64,000 bases of DNA, taken from Holacanthus passer. Lineage: Eukaryota; Chordata; Actinopteri; Pomacanthidae. Of this stretch, positions 60,778 through 64,000 are shown in pieces. Under the pieces are notes generated by a model. It was not told where the DNA came from. It made no database searches and saw nothing but the letters and a program-made list of their open reading frames with translations. How positions within the stretch are numbered: the first letter of the stretch is position 1; each line of letters begins with the position of its first letter. The position numbers were made by a program, and so were the translations under genes. The stretch covers positions 1,378,501 to 1,442,500 of the forward strand of contig JAFREQ010000062.1 in the NCBI GenBank assembly GCA_025331565.1. The letters run 5' to 3'.

Positions 60778-61193
60778 CATTCAAGTGTTCAGATCCTTTA
60801 CTGAAGTAAAATACCAAACTGTGAAAATACTCCAGTATGCGTAAAAGTACTGCTTTCAAAACCGTATTAAGTAAAAGTATATATAATCAGCAAAATGTGC
60901 TTCAAATAACAAAAGTAAAAGTACTTATGTTGCAGTAAAAACGTCATCCTTCAGTTTATCAGAAACATTCACCAAATATGGAGAGACATGGTTTTCACTG
61001 GACAGTGAGGGTGTGCAAAATTGTAATCTGAAAAGTAACTAGTAACTGACAAAAGTAGTAAAAAGTACAATATTTGCCTCTGAGATTTAGTGAGGTAGAA
61101 GTATGAAGTTGCCCAAAATTGAAACACTCAAGTGAAGTACCTCAAATGTGGAAAGTACTTAAGTAAATGTACTTAGTTACATCCCACTCCTGC
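60778..61193 (+). mobile_element. Non-autonomous hAT-like interspersed repeat, near full length
   Basis: Left end CAAGTGTTCAGATCCTTTAC is followed by TGAAGTAAAATACCAAACTG, AAAATACTCC, AAAAGTACTGC, a CAGCAAAATGTGCTTC block, the GAGACATGGTTTTCACTGG block and AATCTGAAAAGTAACTAG. The right end is AGTACTTAAGTAAATGTACTTAGTTAC ATCCCACTCCTG (reverse complement CAGGAGTGGGATGTAACTAA). Order and content match 15575-16015. There is no coding capacity. Confidence 0.62.
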
Positions 61194-61584
61194 TTATAAT
61201 ATATCATTAAACTTGACGCCCTCACCTCAGTATGTACATTTACATATTCCACCTGTCAGCTGTTCCACTTTCTGATTTATGATGGAAAGTTAAGAGAAAA
61301 GCTCACTGGGTGTTTCATACGTCAATGTGAACCTGCCGGCTTCGTATAAATTCCTGTACATTAACAAGCCTCTGTAAATACTTGAGCATCATCGGGTCAG
61401 AGGAGTAAAGGCTGTAAATGAAGGCAGAACACATAATTTTTTCTATTTTGAAAACCACCTATGAAGCAAAATGTTGATGACGTCAACAGCTGAGAGATAA
61501 ATCCATCATCATAAGCAACAAGATGCAGAATTCTCCTCAGACTTTGAGACTTAGTGCTTGTTTTAATTTCATTTTGGTTTAATT

Positions 61585-61740
61585 TTAATTTATTAGTCTG
61601 ACAATGGGGAAATTTCCATACAGGCTGCCACTCGTGAGGCGCCAACACGCTCACGCACGTGATTGTGCCCTGGCCGGGAATCGAACCCGGGTGGCGGCTG
61701 TGAGAGCACCGAATCCTAACCACTGGACCAGCACCAGGGC
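61585..61740 (-). mobile_element. tRNA-Glu-derived SINE with LINE-like 3' tail
   Basis: On the minus strand the head (61740-61666) is a tRNA-Glu(CTC)-like sequence. It starts GCCCTGGTGC, then a box A-like TGGTCCAGTGG, an anticodon-region GCTCTCAC and box B GGTTCGATTCC, and closes with CCAGGGC. It is 75 nt, three longer than a normal tRNA-Glu, with extra bases before the D-arm. A short unrelated body follows, then GGAAATTTCCCCATTGTC and an AATAAATTAAAATTAAA tail. The tail word AATTTCCCCATTGT is shared with the LINE 3' end at 43750-43803. A tRNA head plus LINE tail is the standard SINE layout. The alternative, a variant tRNA-Glu gene, is less likely because of the extra bases and the tail. Confidence 0.68.
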
Positions 61741-61863
61741 TTTTCTTCATATATGAAGATTCCCTTCATTTACTGACTTACACCTACTTATTTCTACATT
61801 TCCATTGGGTCTGATAAGGATGACCTCTGTAAACAAATGCACATCATCTGTCATATGTCTTCA

Positions 61864-61869
61864 TTTAAT
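61864..61869 (-). terminator. Candidate polyadenylation signal (ATTAAA) for the nested antisense gene
   Basis: ATTAAA, the commonest variant signal, lies about 235 nt downstream of the stop codon of the gene at 62103-62795. No AATAAA occurs nearer in the right orientation that I can see. Confidence 0.4.
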
Positions 61870-61913
61870 AGGAGCTCTCTCAGATCCCACTGCAGAGGAC
61901 TGAAAGAGCTGGA

Positions 61914-61935
61914 TGTGTGTGTGTGTGTGTGTGTG
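61914..61935. repeat. (GT)n microsatellite
   Basis: Dinucleotide run in the presumed 3' UTR of the nested antisense gene (reads as AC on its sense strand). Confidence 0.9.
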
Positions 61936-62102
61936 AGGAAGTCTGTCAGACATCAGAAGTGAATTTTGATTGGCTTTTTTTTCTGTCCCAATTGGGCGTG
62001 AGGGAGAACCGGAGCGCCCGGTGAAAACCCAGGGCTCACACACTCTGTGCAGCCCGATAAAGTTTTGATAGCTGACTTTTCTGCAGCTGTTGGTCTGCTG
62101 CC

Positions 62103-62795
62103 CTATAAGAGCACTGCAATGGCGAAAAAGATGTTCAGCACAATTGCAGTTGCTCCCATCGTCAGGAGCAAGTCTTTCCAAAAGCCGCGGGGTTTGTCTT
62201 TCTCTGCAAGCCGAAGAGAGCAGAGTTCGGTGTGAGTCTGCAAAGACTGGACGATGGCTGCGTCCGCAGCTGGATCCTCTGTTAAGATGGCAGCCTCCAG
62301 CAGCCGCCTGCCGGAGAACTTCTTCTGCAGGTCTTTGATCACAGCCTTGCTGACTTTCTTGAGGTTCTTCACATCCGGGCAGTAGCCCTCAGTGATAGTG
62401 AGTCCCTCCATGGTCTGGTTGATCAGCCTCTTTGCACGGGGGAGCCACTCCTCCTGGCTGAGCTTCTGGTCAACGTGACACTTGTTCAACACTTTGACCG
62501 TCAGCAGGGAAACAAACAGTCGGAGCTGCTTCTCACTTTCTGTCTCGGTTGTTGACTCACAACCAGAGGCAGGAGGATCAGCAGACTCCAGACATGTTTC
62601 AGGTTGGTCCACAGTGACCTCGGAGTCCAGGACTGTCCCTGGTATTTCAGGTTGGTCCATGGTGTCCTCGAGGTTCAGGATTGTCCCTGGTATTTCAGGT
62701 TGGTCCATGGTGTCCTCGGGGTACGAGATTGTCCCTGGGATATCAAGTTGGTTCATGGTGTCCTCAGATACAACAGTTGAATGTGCTTTTGCCAT
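62103..62795 (-). CDS. Nested intronless gene: tail-anchored helical protein with 16-residue repeats, family not recognised
   Basis: 230 residues from the ATG at 62795; the frame stays open to an ATG at 62873. I chose 62795 because a TATA box sits 57 bp upstream, inside the longer frame, and the context (GAAATGG) has G at -3 and +4. Residues 11-70 hold 3.5 copies of a 16-residue acidic repeat, EDTMDQPEIPGTILNL-like. Residues 71-88 are Ser/Thr/Glu-rich. Residues 89-200 look alpha-helical, with KQLRLFVSLLTVKVLNKCHV, EEWLPRAKRLINQTMEGL, GYCPDVKNLKKVSKAVIKDL and RRLLEAAILTEDPAADAAIV. Residues 207-230 (LLLTMGATAIVLNIFFAIAV, then LL) form one C-terminal membrane segment right before the stop. This is a tail-anchor layout with the bulk in the cytosol, probably on the ER or mitochondrial outer membrane. 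It lies antisense in a collagen intron. I do not recognise the family and assign no function. Confidence 0.7.
   Translation of the reverse strand: MAKAHSTVVSEDTMNQLDIPGTISYPEDTMDQPEIPGTILNLEDTMDQPEIPGTVLDSEVTVDQPETCLESADPPASGCESTTETESEKQLRLFVSLLTVKVLNKCHVDQKLSQEEWLPRAKRLINQTMEGLTITEGYCPDVKNLKKVSKAVIKDLQKKFSGRRLLEAAILTEDPAADAAIVQSLQTHTELCSLRLAEKDKPRGFWKDLLLTMGATAIVLNIFFAIAVLL
62586..62765 (-). repeat. 48-bp in-frame tandem repeat within the nested gene
   Basis: Three full copies and a partial one of a 48-bp unit (62765-62622, partial to about 62586) encode the 16-residue repeats. The two central copies are nearly identical (plus-strand word GGTATTTCAGGTTGGTCCAT appears twice), while the outer ones have diverged. 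The multiple-of-three length keeps the frame whatever the copy number. Confidence 0.88.
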
Positions 62796-62851
62796 TTCTC
62801 CGATGCAACGAATGCTCAATAGTTGAGTGTCTCTGGTGTGAGATTGGATCA

Positions 62852-62859
62852 TATTTATA
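62852..62859 (-). promoter_or_regulatory. TATA box of the nested antisense gene
   Basis: TATAAATA on the minus strand, preceded by T-rich sequence. Start of transcription would be expected about 30 bp downstream (around 62828), giving a short 5' UTR of roughly 33 nt before the ATG at 62795. Confidence 0.55.
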
Positions 62860-62880
62860 AAAAATTTCTGCAACTGTGTG

Positions 62881-62914
62881 CTTTGATGTCTTTGATGTCT
62901 TTGATGTTTTGATG
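62881..62914 (-). promoter_or_regulatory. Array of CTTTGATG motifs (TCF/LEF-like) upstream of the nested gene
   Basis: CTTTGATG occurs at 62881-62888, 62890-62897 and 62899-62906, with a variant TTTTGATG at 62907-62914. A further perfect copy lies at 62994-63001. On the minus strand these read CATCAAAG, fitting the TCF/LEF core (WWCAAAG). They lie 25-150 bp upstream of the TATA box. A simple 9-bp minisatellite would look the same, so binding is only inferred. Confidence 0.35.
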
Positions 62915-62924
62915 TTTATGTAGA

Positions 62925-62946
62925 TTCTAGAATCATTTGTCATGTG

Positions 62947-62978
<32 letters not shown>

Positions 62979-63018
62979 CTGATCACACTGGATCTTTGAT
63001 GTGTTCAAGATTCTAGAA
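62925..63018 (-). promoter_or_regulatory. Duplicated upstream module with heat-shock-element-like TTCTAGAA
   Basis: TTCTAGAA occurs at 62925-62932 and 63011-63018, each inside AGATTCTAGAAT. Both copies share the order CTTTGATGT, AGATTCTAGAAT, CATGTSAC and then an AC run. This looks like an old tandem duplication of about 86 bp. TTCnnGAA is the two-unit core of heat-shock elements; the distal copy continues TTCTAGAATCTTG on the minus strand, a three-unit element with one mismatch. They lie 70-165 bp upstream of the TATA box, a usual distance for stress-inducible promoters. Confidence 0.45.
62946..62974. repeat. (AC)n microsatellite within the nested gene's upstream region
   Basis: Perfect dinucleotide run lying between the two TTCTAGAA motifs. 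Confidence 0.93.
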
Positions 63019-63042
63019 TTCTTTTTTGAACATGTCACATGT

Positions 63043-63076
63043 GCACACACGCACACACACACACACACGCACACAC
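63043..63076. repeat. Imperfect (AC)n microsatellite
   Basis: AC run with GC interruptions at both ends. It follows the second TTCTAGAA module exactly as the (AC)n at 62946 follows the first. Confidence 0.9.
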
Positions 63077-63195
63077 CAACAGACATTCTGTTCCAAACAT
63101 TCTGTTTTGAAAAATATTAAAATAATAATGTAATAATCTTGTAATAATTAGTAGACGCCTCAGCAGCAGCAGCAGCTCACTGTCCAACATCACGG

Positions 63196-63292
63196 TGTTA
63201 AAATGCTCTGCTACAAGTAAAAGTCCTGCATTTAGAATCATACTTAAAATACAAAAGTATATCAATAAAATGTACTTGAAATACTGAAGTTA
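63196..63292 (+). mobile_element. Fragment of the hAT-like interspersed repeat
   Basis: Blocks TGCTCTGCTACAAGTAAAAG, TCCTGCATTTAGAATCATAC, TTAAAATACAAAAGTAT and TCAATAAAATGTACTTGAAA match the left half of the family in order. No terminus is preserved. Confidence 0.55.
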
Positions 63293-63337
63293 TACTGATA
63301 ACTACTTCAACTTCTTTAAATACAGCAGCCTTAAATA

Positions 63338-63415
63338 TTCAATTCAATTTAATTTGTATAGCTCCAAATGGCAACACAAGTCATGTCAATGCACTTCACA
63401 TACAGAGCAGGTCTA
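63338..63415 (+). repeat. Interspersed repeat fragment (AATTTAATTTGTATAGC type)
   Basis: ATTCAATTTAATTTGTATAG followed by CTCCAAATGGCAACACAAGTCATG, CAATGCACTTCACATA and AGAGCAGGTCTAAGC resembles a dispersed element I associate with many teleost genomes. Its class is not clear from this fragment. Confidence 0.45.
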
Positions 63416-64000
63416 AGCCTTACTCTTTATCATTTATTTATTTATTAAAATAATCACGCTAACATCTTCAGGTAAATCATTGGGGGGGGGGGAGCCCAGC
63501 GGAGACCTCTGTGTGTGTTCACCTCTGGCTCAAACCAGACTAACTGTAAGCTTCACACTGTAGCTCGGTCTCTTTCAGCCTGTATCCAAACAACAATTAC
63601 TGTCTGACACCGAAGCCTACACTTACCGCCTGCCTACTGTACGCCAGTTTAGGTAAATAACATAGTGACGACCTCCACATTACACCCAAGTACCTGTAGG
63701 TAAATGATATAGCTCAGGTAATACCACCTACCTCTGTACAGGCCTTCTGCGAGGCCTAAATCACACAGCAGCTGGGCCTCTGTTACCGTCTTACCTGTTA
63801 TTGTTGCCAGACGTTTAAGTGTTAAGGTGCTTATTTGTCTCTTTTCAGTTTTACTTTTGTACTTACAGGTAAGTGAGGTGAGGTGTGCTTTCGATCATAG
63901 CAGTTAACGGCCCCGAGGTGGAAAGTCGTTCAGGTCCGTGTTTGCGCAGGACAGGGGGTGGGGGGGGGGACGCCGGGCTCGGTCCTGGACGGGTTGTGAA
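63416..64000 (+). other. Collagen intron, right end of window
   Basis: It contains a G-run (63482-63492), a second G-run (about 63962-63969), several GTAGGTAAAT-like words and a pseudo-exon-like CAG|GTAAGT at 63868. I see no Gly-X-Y coding exon, so the collagen reading frame resumes beyond the window. Confidence 0.6.

Noticed and set aside
61666..61740. Functional tRNA-Glu gene
   Set aside because: Three extra bases before the D-arm, an unusual acceptor sequence and a SINE-like tail make a SINE head more likely. A covariance-model score would decide.
61397..61750. 117-codon minus-strand frame containing HPGSIPGQG
   Set aside because: This wording is the translation of the tRNA box B region of the SINE, not a protein.
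62796..62873. Upstream extension of the nested gene adding 26 residues (start MQKFFINM)
   Set aside because: The extension overlaps the TATA box and would need transcription from further upstream; the start at 62795 has better context.
63849..63868. 20-nt micro-exon with good acceptor (TCTCTTTTCAG) and perfect donor (GTAAGTGAG)
   Set aside because: It would shift the collagen frame (phase 0 exons on both sides are expected) and has no Gly-X-Y content. Best seen as a pseudo-exon.

Overview
This window looks like nuclear DNA of a bony fish, probably a spiny-rayed teleost. It has split genes with vertebrate splice sites, dense (AC)n/(TG)n microsatellites, interspersed repeats of a type common in teleosts, one eukaryotic tRNA gene and a tRNA-derived SINE. 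Nothing in it is prokaryotic. The only multi-exon coding sequence I can support is the 5' ends of two divergently transcribed type IV collagen chains.

Left end (1-3600): the minus strand carries the first coding exon of an alpha1-class collagen IV chain (720-797, a signal peptide ending at a perfect GTAAGT donor). The plus strand carries the opening exons of an alpha2-class chain: a likely non-coding exon ending near 3099, an 11-nt start-codon stub (3353-3363) and the rest of the signal peptide (3536-3581). This is the known head-to-head vertebrate collagen IV arrangement (COL4A1/COL4A2, COL4A5/COL4A6 or COL4A3/COL4A4). The first mature exon, 56 kb away at 59428-59505, carries the four-cysteine 7S start of an alpha2-type chain. 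It resembles COL4A2 most, but COL4A6 is not excluded. The two chains would assemble together in basement-membrane collagen heterotrimers.

Middle (3582-59427): one very large intron. I found no convincing protein gene in it. It holds microsatellites, a 14-bp minisatellite, polypurine tracts, copies of a hAT-like non-autonomous repeat, a LINE 3' tail, an intact antisense tRNA-Ser(GCT) gene (55043-55124), and several motif clusters that could be enhancers (for example an RFX X-box at 22423-22435).

Right end (59506-64000): the next collagen intron contains the most interesting item, an apparently intronless antisense gene (62103-62795). It encodes a 230-residue protein with 16-residue N-terminal repeats, a helical central domain and a C-terminal membrane anchor. 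It has its own TATA box, and its upstream region contains a duplicated TTCTAGAA (heat-shock-element-like) module and an array of CTTTGATG (TCF/LEF-like) motifs. I do not recognise its family. A tRNA-Glu-derived SINE sharing a LINE-type 3' tail lies just downstream of it.
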